A stretch of 64,000 nucleotides of DNA from Humidesulfovibrio sp. (GTDB taxonomy: Bacteria > Desulfobacterota > Desulfovibrionia > Desulfovibrionales > Desulfovibrionaceae): contig NZ_JAVHLD010000006.1 of assembly GCF_031082295.1 (NCBI RefSeq), positions 1 to 64,000 of the forward strand, given 5' to 3'. Below the pieces are notes generated by a model that was given only the letters and a program-made list of their open reading frames with translations, searched no databases and was not told where the DNA came from. Positions 43,915-53,906 of this stretch are shown one piece after another (the stretch's first letter is position 1; every line of letters starts with the position of its first letter). A program made the translations under genes and the position numbers.

Positions 43915-45324
43915 TTGCCCGCAACCGCCCAGTCCGCCAACGCCCCTTCGGCTCAAGGCCTGCGCCAGCTTGTGCTGGAACTGCCTCCTGAAACGTCCTT
44001 TCTGCCCGCCGCCGCAGCCGCAGCCGAAAACGCCGCCCAGGCCTTCGGCCTCGACCAGCGCGGCGCGTTGCGCCTGTCCCTGGCCGTGGAGGAGTTCTTC
44101 GCCTACCTCTGCAGGCACGGCGGGCACGACGAGCCCATCCGCCTTACCCTGTCCGACGGCGGCACCTTCACCCGCGCCGACTTCCGCTTCCTGGCCGGGG
44201 AGGTCAGCCTGCGCGCGCTCAACTTCGCCGCCAGCGTGGACCTGGAGTCGGACTCCGGCGACGACGCCGAGCTGGGCCTGCTCGTGGCAGCCCGCACAAC
44301 CGACCGCTGCAGCCTCTCGCGCTCCGGCCCGGACGTGTTCCACCTCTACGCCGAAGTCGACCGCGCCTATTCCGAGGCCGAGGGCATCGCCACGCCCCAG
44401 CGCCTGACCCCGCCCCTGCGCCTGGAGCCGGCCCCCAGCTCCGGGGCGCTCCAGCACGCCGCGCTGCTGGCCGCCGGGCGCTATCCCGCGCGCCTGCGCC
44501 CCCATAGCTTCACCCGGCCCGAGCGCTTCGCGGACATGGTGGACTCCCACCAGTACCAGGCGCTGCTGGCCCTGGACGCCGCCGACCATCCCGCCGGGCT
44601 CATCTGCTGGCGCGCCTCCGGCCGCCGCGCCGTGGTGTTCTCCGGCCCCTACGTTTTTTCCCAGGGCGCCTCCCAGAACGTCTCCGACAACCTGGGCGCG
44701 GACATCGCGAAGCTGCTCACCGAGGGCTTCCTGGCCCGGGTGGCCCGCACCGAGACCTTGTGCGCCTTCAGCGAGCGGCCCACCGCCGACCTGCCGCGCG
44801 GCTGGTTCGAGGCCCTGGGCAGCCTGACCCTGCACGGCCCGGATCCCGATGGCGACGGCAAGACCGGCGTCGAGCAGCCAGCCTTCTACCGCCACCTGCG
44901 CGAGGACGCGGGCGCGGCGGTCTGGGCCCACGCCGAGCTGGTGCCTTTCCTTGAACGCGAGTACGACCGCCTGGCCTTTTCCCGCGACTTCCTGTCCGCC
45001 AAGCCCGCGGACCCCGCGCGCCTGCCCGCGCACTCGCTCTTGGCGACCAACCTCGACCGCCAGCGCTCCATGGCCCTGCTGCGGCCGCTGCTGGACGGCC
45101 GCGACTTCGAGGCCAACCTGCGGGCGCACGTGGAGGCCATCCGCGAGCAAGGCGCCGAGGAGCAGGGCGGCGTCGACATCCTGCTGCACCTGGACCTCTC
45201 CGAACCCTGGCAGGGGGCGCTGGCTCCCATCCTGACCGCCTGCGGCTTCGCGCCCAGGCTCGTGCTGCCCAACGCGGGCGCCTCCGACATCCTGGTGTGC
45301 CAACATGTCCCCGGCAATAGCTGA
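43915..45324 (+). CDS. HATPase_c_2-like domain protein with GNAT-like C-terminal part
   Basis: A 469-residue cytoplasmic protein. Residues about 18-150 look like an anti-sigma/serine-kinase-type ATPase fold (LRQLVLELPPETSFLPAAAA, then GALRLSLAVEEFFAYLCRHG). The ATP-lid motifs are weak, so it may not hydrolyse ATP. The rest (about 180-460) is not firmly assigned; it contains LLALDAADHPAGLICWRASG and a late domain that could be acyltransferase-like. I take TTG 43915, with GAGGA upstream and after the promoter at 43803; the frame is open further up. Its end overlaps the HisC-like start by 20 bases. The function is unknown. Confidence 0.68.
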   Translation: MPATAQSANAPSAQGLRQLVLELPPETSFLPAAAAAAENAAQAFGLDQRGALRLSLAVEEFFAYLCRHGGHDEPIRLTLSDGGTFTRADFRFLAGEVSLRALNFAASVDLESDSGDDAELGLLVAARTTDRCSLSRSGPDVFHLYAEVDRAYSEAEGIATPQRLTPPLRLEPAPSSGALQHAALLAAGRYPARLRPHSFTRPERFADMVDSHQYQALLALDAADHPAGLICWRASGRRAVVFSGPYVFSQGASQNVSDNLGADIAKLLTEGFLARVARTETLCAFSERPTADLPRGWFEALGSLTLHGPDPDGDGKTGVEQPAFYRHLREDAGAAVWAHAELVPFLEREYDRLAFSRDFLSAKPADPARLPAHSLLATNLDRQRSMALLRPLLDGRDFEANLRAHVEAIREQGAEEQGGVDILLHLDLSEPWQGALAPILTACGFAPRLVLPNAGASDILVCQHVPGNS

Positions 45325-46432
45325 GCTCGTCCCGGAGTACATCCGGGCCTTTGAGGCATACACCCCGAGCCGCCCGGACCCGGTGCTCATGCGCCAGTAC
45401 GGCGTGGACCACCTGCACCGGCTGAACAACAACGAGAACGCGCTCGGACCGCCGCCCGCCGCCCGCAAGGTCATCGAGGCTTTCCAGTGCGACCGCTCGG
45501 CCATCTACCCCAGCGGCGACTGCTACGCCCTGCGCCTGGCCCTGGCAGAACGCTTCGGCAAGGACCCGGAGCGCTTCCTGGTGGGCAACGGCTCCTGCGA
45601 GGTCATCGCCAGCGTCATCAAGGCCTTCTGCGAGAAGGGCGACAACATCATCACCGCGGACAAGACCTTCGCGGTGTACGAATGGGTGGCCGAGTTCTCC
45701 GGCTTCGAGGCCCGGCTCATCCCGCTCAAGGACTGGGGCTTCGACCCCGACGCCATGCTCGCGGCCATGGACTCGCGCACCAAGATCCTCTTCGTGTGCA
45801 ACCCCAACAACCCCACAGGCACCTGGTGGGACCGCGACACCATGGAACGCTTCCTGCGGGGCGTGGCCGGCCGCGCCCTCGTGGTCATCGACGAGGCCTA
45901 CTGCGAATACGTGGAGGACGACCGCTTCCCCGACGCCATGGAGCTCATGGAGCGCCACCCCAACGTGGTGGCCTTCCGCACCTTCTCCAAGATGTACGCC
46001 CTGGCCGGGCTGCGCGTGGGCTACGTCTGCGGCCAGCGGGAGGCCATCGACTACATCCGGCGCACGCACATCGTCTATTCCGTCAACTCCATGGGCCAGC
46101 CCGCCGCCGCGGCCGCCCTCTCCGACGACGCCGAGCACATCCTGGCCACCCGGCGCATGGTGGCCGACGCCAAGGCCCTGCTGCTGCCCGCCTTCGACGA
46201 ACTGGGCCTGCACTACGTCTCAAACGAGGGCAACTTCATCATGGTCGAGACCCCGGCCTCGGACTCGCTCATATACCGCCAGCTCATGCGGCGCGGAATC
46301 ATGGTGCGCACCATGACCGGCTTCCGCTTCCCCAACTGGATCCGCGTGAGCCTGGTGCAGGAGCCCGTCATGCGCGACTTCCTCACCGCCTTCCGCGACG
46401 TCATCGCCGTGGTCGCGGGCGGAGCGTCATGA
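45305..46432 (+). CDS. HisC-like PLP-dependent aminotransferase
   Basis: A 375-residue fold-type I aminotransferase of the histidinol-phosphate aminotransferase subgroup. It has RLNNNENALGPPP, NGSCEVIASVIKAF, NPNNPTGTWW, VIDEAYCEYV and the PLP-Lys site RTFSKMYALAGLRVGY (Lys near 228). It is coupled to the ATPase-fold gene (20-base overlap) and to the MFS gene (ATGA overlap), so it is probably not the housekeeping hisC. It may make an amine or amino acid exported by the MFS protein. The substrate is unknown. Confidence 0.85.
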   Translation: MSPAIAELVPEYIRAFEAYTPSRPDPVLMRQYGVDHLHRLNNNENALGPPPAARKVIEAFQCDRSAIYPSGDCYALRLALAERFGKDPERFLVGNGSCEVIASVIKAFCEKGDNIITADKTFAVYEWVAEFSGFEARLIPLKDWGFDPDAMLAAMDSRTKILFVCNPNNPTGTWWDRDTMERFLRGVAGRALVVIDEAYCEYVEDDRFPDAMELMERHPNVVAFRTFSKMYALAGLRVGYVCGQREAIDYIRRTHIVYSVNSMGQPAAAAALSDDAEHILATRRMVADAKALLLPAFDELGLHYVSNEGNFIMVETPASDSLIYRQLMRRGIMVRTMTGFRFPNWIRVSLVQEPVMRDFLTAFRDVIAVVAGGAS

Positions 46433-47673
46433 ATCACGACAACGCCCCGGCGGACGCCCCAGACAGCCCCTCCGCAGGCAGGCACCCCAACGGCAACGAG
46501 CGGGGAATCTGGAGCTTCGAGTTCTTGTCCCTGTGCGGCATCAGCGTGCTGGCCTTCTGCAACATCGCCATCTTCTACAGCTTTTACGCCTACCTGACGG
46601 AACTGGGCATCGACCCGGCCTGGCGCGGCCCCCTGCTCTCCCTGGAGCCCCTCACCGCGCTGCTCGTGCGGCCGTTCCTGGGCCGGTTCCTGACCCTCGG
46701 CAACAGCGTGCGGTTCATGCGCGCGGGCCTCTGCCTGGCCGTGCTGGCCCTGGTCTGCTACCCCTTCACCACCGCCATCCCCGCCCTGGCCGTGGTGCGC
46801 GTCATGCACGGCCTGGGCTTCGTCACCCTCGTCGGCGGCGTCATGGGCGTGCTCACCAACGTGCTCCCGCGCGAGAAAAGCGCCCAGGGCTTCGGCCTGT
46901 TCTCCGTCAGCGTGCTCATTCCCTACGCCATCATGCCGCCCTTCGTGGAAATGGTGCTGCCGCACCTGCCGGGACACGGCTACGCCTACGCCCTGGCCGC
47001 GCCGCTCATGCTCCCCGCCTTCCTTCTGATGCGGCCCCTGAGCCGACGCACCAGCGCCCTGGCCAAGAACCTGCACCCCGCGCACCTGATCAAGCCCACC
47101 TGGGCCGAGGTGCACGCCGGACTGCGCCACCCCGGCGTGCTGCGCCTGCTCCTGGGGAACCTCTTCCTCGTGGCCGCGCACTCCATCGTCTTCTTCTTCA
47201 TGCGCGACTTCGCCGTCATCCTCGGCGCGGGCAACCCCGGCATGTTCTTCACCTGCGCCAACGCCGCCACCATCACCGTGCGCGTCGCAGGCGGACACCT
47301 GCTCGACAAGATCGACAAGGGCCGCATGCTCACCTACGCCTTCGCCGGACTCGCGATCCTCCTGCCGCTCTTCGGCCACGCGCCCAATGTCGCCCTGCTC
47401 CTGAGCATGGCCGCCCTCTACGGCACCGGCATGGCCCTCACCATGCCCCTGCTCAACGCGGGCATGCTCATCGTCTCGCCACCAAAGCTGCGCGCCTTCA
47501 ACGCCAACCTCATGATGGTCGCCGTCGACGCCGGCTTCTTCGCCGGACCCTTCCTCGGCGGCGCGCTGCTGGCCGCAGGCTGGACACACCCCGCGCTCTT
47601 CACCCTCGGCGGCGGCGTCATGCTCCTCGCCGGGCTCTGCGTCCTGCCCGTGGGCAAGCTCCTGCGGCGATAA
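46429..47673 (+). CDS. MFS transporter
   Basis: A 414-residue inner-membrane permease with about 12 membrane segments of the major facilitator superfamily. The N-terminal half has YLTELGIDPAWRGPLLSLEP and VRVMHGLGFVTLVGGVMGVL; the loop after segment 6 is HLIKPTWAEVHAGLRH. The final segments include MALTMPLLNAGMLIVS. It overlaps the HisC-like stop by ATGA. The pair suggests export of the aminotransferase product or related compound. The stop at 47671 lies directly before an rhs fragment in the same frame. Confidence 0.88.
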   Translation: MNHDNAPADAPDSPSAGRHPNGNERGIWSFEFLSLCGISVLAFCNIAIFYSFYAYLTELGIDPAWRGPLLSLEPLTALLVRPFLGRFLTLGNSVRFMRAGLCLAVLALVCYPFTTAIPALAVVRVMHGLGFVTLVGGVMGVLTNVLPREKSAQGFGLFSVSVLIPYAIMPPFVEMVLPHLPGHGYAYALAAPLMLPAFLLMRPLSRRTSALAKNLHPAHLIKPTWAEVHAGLRHPGVLRLLLGNLFLVAAHSIVFFFMRDFAVILGAGNPGMFFTCANAATITVRVAGGHLLDKIDKGRMLTYAFAGLAILLPLFGHAPNVALLLSMAALYGTGMALTMPLLNAGMLIVSPPKLRAFNANLMMVAVDAGFFAGPFLGGALLAAGWTHPALFTLGGGVMLLAGLCVLPVGKLLRR

Positions 47674-48597
47674 GCCGGAACCAGGGGCAAAAGCATCCAG
47701 TACCTCTACGACGCCAACGGCCTGCGTCTGGAAAAGCGCGTGACTGTCAATGGCGTCGGGCGGCTGGCCGAGGCCTTCCGCTGGCTCGACCCGTTGCGCC
47801 TGGAGGAATTCCACGACGGGCGGCAGTGGTGGATGTTCGCCTATCTGGAAGGGCGGACGCCCATCGGCCTGACCAACGGCCAGGACATGTACTTCATCCT
47901 CGCGGACCAGCTGGGCACGCCGGTTGCGCTTGCCACCACAGACGGCCATGTTGTACAGACAATGCAATACGACAGTTTTGGAAACCTGTTGCAGGTGCGG
48001 GGCGATGTTGTGCGCCTGCCCATCGGCTTCGCGGGCGGGCTGTTCGACGCCGACACCGGCCTGACCCGTTTCGTCTGGCGCGACTACGACGCCGACACCG
48101 GGCGCTTCACGGCGCTGGACCCGCTGGGAAAGAAAGGCGGCGACAGCGACTGGTACGGATACTGCGTCGATGACCCGGTGAACCGGGTGGACGTGCGGGG
48201 GCTGGCAAACTCGTTTTGGGACGGGCTGCAGAAAATCGGTGACGGCTTTGGCCAGCTCTTTGACAAGGCCCCCGATGGAATCGGCCAGGCGGTGTCCGAG
48301 GGGACCAAGGGCGCGGGAGAGGCGCTGGGCAAGACGGCGGAGGCATACGCCACAAACGAGGACTTGCAGAAATACACTGGGCTTGCCCTCGGCGCAGGAG
48401 CCGTGCCCATCGTCGCCGCAGCGGGAGCGGAGGCAGCGCCAGCGATCATCGCCACCGCGATGAGGAATCCGGACAAGATCGAGAAGGCCTATGATTTCCT
48501 GTCAGGCGCTTTTGTGCCGGGGCCGCCGACCATGACAGGAGCAGGTGGGGCTGGATATATTGGAAACTGGGCATATGACAAATGGAGTGGAAGATGA
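47674..48597 (+). pseudogene. 5'-truncated rhs core and C-terminal tip (copy 1)
   Basis: A fragment of a YD-repeat (RHS) protein that begins, without a start codon, directly after the MFS stop and in the same frame: YLYDANGLRLEKRVTV. The usual core end follows (FVWRDYDADTGRFTALDPLG, then WYGYCVDDPVNRVDVRGL). After that comes a tip of about 115 residues that varies between rhs proteins and often holds the toxin. No toxin family is recognised here. GTG 47740 could start translation. Its last codon overlaps a small membrane-protein gene (ATGA). A 446-base stretch (48091-48536) is repeated at 48863-49308. Confidence 0.8.
48091..48536 (+). repeat. Direct repeat unit A, copy 1
   Basis: Rhs core end and tip, aligned without gaps to 48863-49308 (offset 772 bases), with high identity by eye. 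It covers the GADTGRF-like core end up to FVPGPP. Confidence 0.85.
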
Positions 48598-48779
48598 GAG
48601 TGAGATTGGGTGAAATCTATTGGGGGCAGGCTCTCGTTTTCATGGGAGCATTACAACTTGGCGAGGGCAAAGCGTATGTGCGAGGTTATCCAGTCCCAGT
48701 GTGGACCTCATACGTCCTTATCGCCGCCGGAGTGGCCATCCCCTTACTTGCATGGTATCTGAGAAGGCCCCAACAATAG
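48594..48779 (+). CDS. Small membrane protein, possible immunity partner 1
   Basis: A 61-residue protein with two hydrophobic segments (VFMGALQLGEGKAYV and TSYVLIAAGVAIPLLAWYL). ATG overlaps the TGA of the rhs tip (ATGA), the layout expected for an immunity gene of an rhs toxin. Base composition is visibly more AT-rich than the genome. A terminator follows (48801-48838). It has no detectable similarity to the 67-residue protein at 49381 beyond size and topology. Confidence 0.7.
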   Translation: MRVRLGEIYWGQALVFMGALQLGEGKAYVRGYPVPVWTSYVLIAAGVAIPLLAWYLRRPQQ

Positions 48780-48800
48780 GTTGAATACTTAAACACTAAC

Positions 48801-48838
48801 AACAGGGCGACCTTGATACTCGCGAGGTCGCCCTGTTT
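48801..48838 (+). terminator. Terminator after small membrane protein 1
   Basis: AACAGGGCGACCT (48801-48813) pairs with AGGTCGCCCTGTT (48825-48837), followed by T. Confidence 0.82.
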
Positions 48839-48859
48839 CGTTCGGAAACGCGTATTCCC

Positions 48860-49384
48860 TTCGCCGACACCGGGCGCTTCACGGCACTCGACCCGCTGGG
48901 CAAGAAAGGCGGGGACAGCGACTGGTACGGCTACTGCGTCGATGATCCGGTCAATCGGGTGGACGTGCGGGGGCTGGAATATTCGTTGTCGGACGTGTTC
49001 CAGAAAATCGGCGACGGCCTGGGCCAGCTCTTTGACAAGGCCCCCGATGGAATCGGCCAGGCCGTGTCCGAAGGAGCCCAGGGTGCGGGCGAAGCGCTGG
49101 GAAAAACCGCAGAGGCTTACGCCACAAACGAGGACCTGCAGAAGTACACCGGCATTGCCCTCGGCGCGGGAGCCGTGCCCATAGTAGCAGCAGCGGAAGC
49201 GGAGGCAGCGCCAGCGATCATCGCCACCGCGATGAGGAATCCGGACAAGATCGAGAAGGCCTATGACTTCCTGTCCGGCGCTTTTGTGCCTGGCCCGCCG
49301 AACATGACACCGGCGGGAAGGCTTGGAGGCGCCTTAACATATGGATATGATAGCATTATGGAAATGATGAGGACGAAGCGATGA
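48860..49384 (+). pseudogene. rhs core-end and tip fragment (copy 2)
   Basis: In frame from 48860: FADTGRFTALDPLGKKGGDS, then WYGYCVDDPVNRVDVRGL and a tip close to copy 1 (GQAVSEGAQGAGEALGKTAE) but ending differently (NMTPAGRLGGALTYGYDSIM). No start codon of quality exists; GTG 48959 is the only candidate and has no ribosome site. It therefore looks like an orphan tip cassette that needs recombination with a full rhs gene. Its TGA overlaps the next small gene (ATGA). Confidence 0.75.
48863..49308 (+). repeat. Direct repeat unit A, copy 2
   Basis: Partner of 48091-48536. The two copies differ at scattered bases and diverge sharply after the GPP codons, where the tips differ. Confidence 0.85.
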
Positions 49385-49584
49385 AGGAACATACTGTTTG
49401 GGAAATTGCAACGGGAGTAGCACTCGCCTTCTTGGGATGGATTGGCGTTCATAGCGGCGTGATGTATAATTGGGGCGTCCCCATCATGTACCCCAGGATA
49501 TTTGGGTGGGTCCTCATTGTGATTGGCGTCGGCATACCCGTTGAGGGGTATATTAGGCGTTCTCGCCAAGGTAATGACAAATAG
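49381..49584 (+). CDS. Small membrane protein, possible immunity partner 2
   Basis: A 67-residue protein with two membrane segments (VWEIATGVALAFLGWIGVHS and IFGWVLIVIGVGIPVEGYI). ATG overlaps the stop of the second rhs tip. It is AT-richer than its surroundings, a sign of foreign origin. Together with the preceding tip it resembles an orphan toxin-immunity cassette. A GC hairpin ending in TTT follows (49608-49642). Confidence 0.7.
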   Translation: MKEHTVWEIATGVALAFLGWIGVHSGVMYNWGVPIMYPRIFGWVLIVIGVGIPVEGYIRRSRQGNDK

Positions 49585-49607
49585 CTAACGCTGCCAGTTG
49601 ATAACCA

Positions 49608-49642
49608 GCCCCGGCCCGGCCTTCTCCCGGGTCGGGGCGTTT
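49608..49642 (+). terminator. Terminator after small membrane protein 2
   Basis: GCCCCGGCCCG (49608-49618) pairs with CGGGTCGGGGC (49628-49638) with one G-U pair, followed by GTTT. Confidence 0.7.
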
Positions 49643-49648
49643 CAATCT

Positions 49649-49708
49649 GACGCCGACACCGGGCGCTTCACGGCACTCGACCCTCTCGGCAGGAAGGGCG
49701 GCGGCGAC
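49649..49708 (+). pseudogene. Third rhs core-end remnant
   Basis: Twenty codons, DADTGRFTALDPLGRKGGGD, identical in layout to the two copies above. After it the similarity stops, so the core end is fused to unrelated sequence. Confidence 0.7.
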
Positions 49709-49751
49709 TGTCCACAACATCAACCACGCGCCTCGGCCTTTGGAGGAAGCC

Positions 49752-49907
49752 ATGTGGAGCCATGTGCACGCCAGGGACATCCCCGCAGCCGCCATTCTGC
49801 TGGCGGTGCTGACCATTTCGTTCGACCTGACAATGGCCATCGTCCTCGTGGCTGCGTTGGCCGTCGGCGTCGCCGCCGCGCGCAGAAACGCCGGAACGAG
49901 GCTCTAG
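49752..49907 (+). CDS. Small one-span membrane protein (51 residues)
   Basis: ATG after GGAGG. The product has one hydrophobic segment (AAILLAVLTISFDLTMAIVL, then VAALAVGVAAARR) and a basic end. The FDLTMAIVL run resembles the last helices of SulP-type transporters, so it might be a transporter remnant, but the short length and good ribosome site allow a real small protein. It occupies the place of the third small gene of the rhs array. Confidence 0.55.
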   Translation: MWSHVHARDIPAAAILLAVLTISFDLTMAIVLVAALAVGVAAARRNAGTRL

Positions 49908-49928
49908 CCGCCTCCCCGCGCCTTCCCT

Positions 49929-50132
49929 TTACTTTCCGCTTTGGCGCCGCACGGTCACGGTCTCCCCGCCGATGCCCCAGTTGTCCGTGTCCACCTCGTC
50001 GATGACCACCACCGTGGTGGCCGGATTCTTGCCAAGGGTGTCGCGCAAAAGCTCCGTAACGCCCTTGATGAGCGCGGCTTTCTGTTCGGCGGTGGCGCCG
50101 TCGCGGGTGATCCTGATGTTCACGTAGGGCAT
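49929..50132 (-). CDS. 4-oxalocrotonate tautomerase-family protein
   Basis: A 67-residue protein. The start MPYVNIRITRDGATAEQKAA places the catalytic Pro directly after the initiator Met, as in all active 4-OT enzymes. GVTELLRDTLGKNPATTVVV follows, then the usual end. The longer open frame would hide the Pro, so ATG 50132, with GGAGG upstream, is the start. It diverges from hisS. The natural substrate of such small tautomerases is often unknown. Confidence 0.92.
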   Translation of the reverse strand: MPYVNIRITRDGATAEQKAALIKGVTELLRDTLGKNPATTVVVIDEVDTDNWGIGGETVTVRRQSGK

Positions 50133-50167
50133 GCGTTCCTCCAAGGGATTCGGGTGGATGCGCTGTT

Positions 50168-50196
50168 TTGACAATGCTGTTGCCGGAAGGTATATT
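50168..50196 (+). promoter_or_regulatory. Strong sigma-70 promoter of the hisS operon
   Basis: TTGACA (50168-50173), 17-base spacer, TATATT (50191-50196): consensus -35 and near-consensus -10, 36 bases before the hisS ATG. Confidence 0.85.
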
Positions 50197-50232
50197 CCCC
50201 GCCTTTCCGAACCTCAACATGAATTGGAATAC

Positions 50233-51474
50233 ATGAGCGCCATCCAGAAAATCAAAGGTTTTGCCGACCTGTTCCCCGAGGACGCGAGAAGCTTCACCCA
50301 CATGGAGGCGCAGGCCCGCGAGGTCTTCGGCCGGTTCGGCTTCGGCGAGCTGCGCACGCCCGTGCTGGAGCGCACGGAGCTGTTCGCCAAGGGCATCGGC
50401 GAGGACACCGACGTGGTGGGCAAGGAGATGTACACCTTCACCGACCGCGGCGACCGCTCCCTGACCCTGCGCCCCGAGGCCACGGCCGGAGTGCTGCGCG
50501 CCGCCATCGAGGCCGGGAGCATAGAGCCGGGCCGCGCCACCAGGCTGTACACCTTCGGCCCCATGTTCCGCTACGAGCGCCCGCAAAAGGGCCGCATGCG
50601 CCAGTTCCACCAGATCAACGCCGAGCTCCTCGGCTCGCCCGAGCCCCAGGCCGACGTGGAGGTCATCCTCATGCTGGAGGACTTCCTGAAAAGCCTCGGC
50701 ATCGCGGAGCTCTCGTTCGAGCTGAACTCGCTGGGCTGCCGCGAGTGCCGCCCCGACTACCGCGCGGCCCTGACCAAGTATTTCGAGGCCCTCGACCACG
50801 AGAAGCTCTGCGAGGACTGCCGCCGCCGCATGCACACCAACCCCCTGCGCGTGCTGGACTGCAAGGTCCCGGCGTGCAAGGCCCTGGTGGCCGACGCGCC
50901 CGAGATCGGGCAGCACACCTGCGCGGGCTGCCGCGACCACTTCGCCGCGGTGCTGGCCCTGGTGGACAAGGCGGGCCTGAAGTACACGCTGAACCCGCGC
51001 CTGGTGCGCGGGCTGGACTACTACCAGCGCACCACCTTCGAGGTGACAAGCGGCGCCATCGGCTCGCAGACGGCGGTGGCCGGAGGCGGGCGCTACGACG
51101 GCCTGGTGAAGCTCCTGGGCGGCCCGGACGCCCCCGGCGTGGGCTTTGCCTGCGGCATGGAGCGCCTGGCCATGCTCATGGAAAAGCCCGAGGCCCCGCG
51201 CCCGGACTTCTTCCTGGCCGTGACCGATACGCGCGAGGGGACAGATGCCGTCAACACAGCCATCCTGCTGGCGCACAAGCTGCGGCAGCGCGGCATGACG
51301 GGCGAGTGCGACTACGCCCCCGGCAGCATGAAGAGCCGCCTGCGCCACGCGGGCCGCATCAAGGCCAAGAAGTGCTACATCATCGGGGCCGACGAGCTTG
51401 ACTCCGGCCAGGTGACGGTGAAGGACATGGAGGACGGCGAGCAGCTTAAGCTCGACATCGCCGCTTTCGACTAA
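50233..51474 (+). CDS. hisS: Histidyl-tRNA synthetase
   Basis: Class II synthetase charging tRNA-His. The 413-residue protein has IKGFADLFPEDARSFTHMEA, motif 2 MFRYERPQKGRMRQFHQINA, the histidine loop GRYDGLVKLLGG and the C-terminal anticodon-binding domain (LLAHKLRQRGMTGECDYAPG). The ATG at 50233 follows the promoter directly. It precedes aspS by 54 bases, the common hisS-aspS pairing. Confidence 0.97.
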   Translation: MSAIQKIKGFADLFPEDARSFTHMEAQAREVFGRFGFGELRTPVLERTELFAKGIGEDTDVVGKEMYTFTDRGDRSLTLRPEATAGVLRAAIEAGSIEPGRATRLYTFGPMFRYERPQKGRMRQFHQINAELLGSPEPQADVEVILMLEDFLKSLGIAELSFELNSLGCRECRPDYRAALTKYFEALDHEKLCEDCRRRMHTNPLRVLDCKVPACKALVADAPEIGQHTCAGCRDHFAAVLALVDKAGLKYTLNPRLVRGLDYYQRTTFEVTSGAIGSQTAVAGGGRYDGLVKLLGGPDAPGVGFACGMERLAMLMEKPEAPRPDFFLAVTDTREGTDAVNTAILLAHKLRQRGMTGECDYAPGSMKSRLRHAGRIKAKKCYIIGADELDSGQVTVKDMEDGEQLKLDIAAFD

Positions 51475-51528
51475 CGACACGGCATATTCCGCCACTTTCG
51501 GCGAGTTTGTTTTTGAAAAGGAACGACA

Positions 51529-53397
<1,869 letters not shown>

Positions 53398-53402
53398 AGC
53401 AC

Positions 53403-53906
53403 ATGACGAAACTCCGCATCCTGACCTACCCGGACCCGGTGCTGGCCAAGAAGGCCGAGCCCGTGGCCGAGATCACGCCCGAGATAAAGCAGCTCATCGA
53501 CGACATGGTGCAGACCATGTACGAGAGCGACGGCGTGGGCCTTGCCGCGCCCCAGGTGGGCCACAGCATCCGGCTCATCACCCTGGACGACACCGGTCCC
53601 AAGGAACGCAAGAACCCCATGGTCATCCTGAACCCGGTGTTCTCCGACTGCACGGGAAAGAAGGAGTCCGAGGAGTCCTGCCTCTCGCTCCCCACCTTCA
53701 CGTGCAAGGTCAACCGCTTCGACAGCGTCACGGTGAAGGGCATGAACGAGAAGGGCGAGGACATCGAGGTCAAGGCCGAGGGGCTGCTCGCCATCATCCT
53801 GCAGCACGAGTGCGACCACCTGGAGGGCAAGACCCTGGTGGACCACGCCAGCCGCCTCAAGCGCACCATGTACGACACCAAGGTCAAGAAATGGCAGAAG
53901 GACTAG
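53403..53906 (+). CDS. def: Peptide deformylase
   Basis: Removes the formyl group of nascent proteins. The 167-residue enzyme has motif 1 GVGLAAPQVGHS, motif 2 ESCLSLP (EGCLS variant with Ser) and motif 3 QHECDHLEG holding the metal ligands near residue 134. It starts 5 bases after aspS and overlaps fmt by 16 bases, as expected for the formylation operon. Confidence 0.96.
   Translation: MTKLRILTYPDPVLAKKAEPVAEITPEIKQLIDDMVQTMYESDGVGLAAPQVGHSIRLITLDDTGPKERKNPMVILNPVFSDCTGKKESEESCLSLPTFTCKVNRFDSVTVKGMNEKGEDIEVKAEGLLAIILQHECDHLEGKTLVDHASRLKRTMYDTKVKKWQKD

Noticed and set aside
45487-48173. Long plus-strand frame crossing the HisC-like, MFS and rhs genes in another frame
   Set aside because: Only the in-phase MFS part is real; the other segments are Arg/Pro/His-rich shadows.
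47674-49710. Insertion sequence or integron in the rhs region
   Set aside because: No transposase, integrase or terminal inverted repeats; the repeats are rhs core ends.
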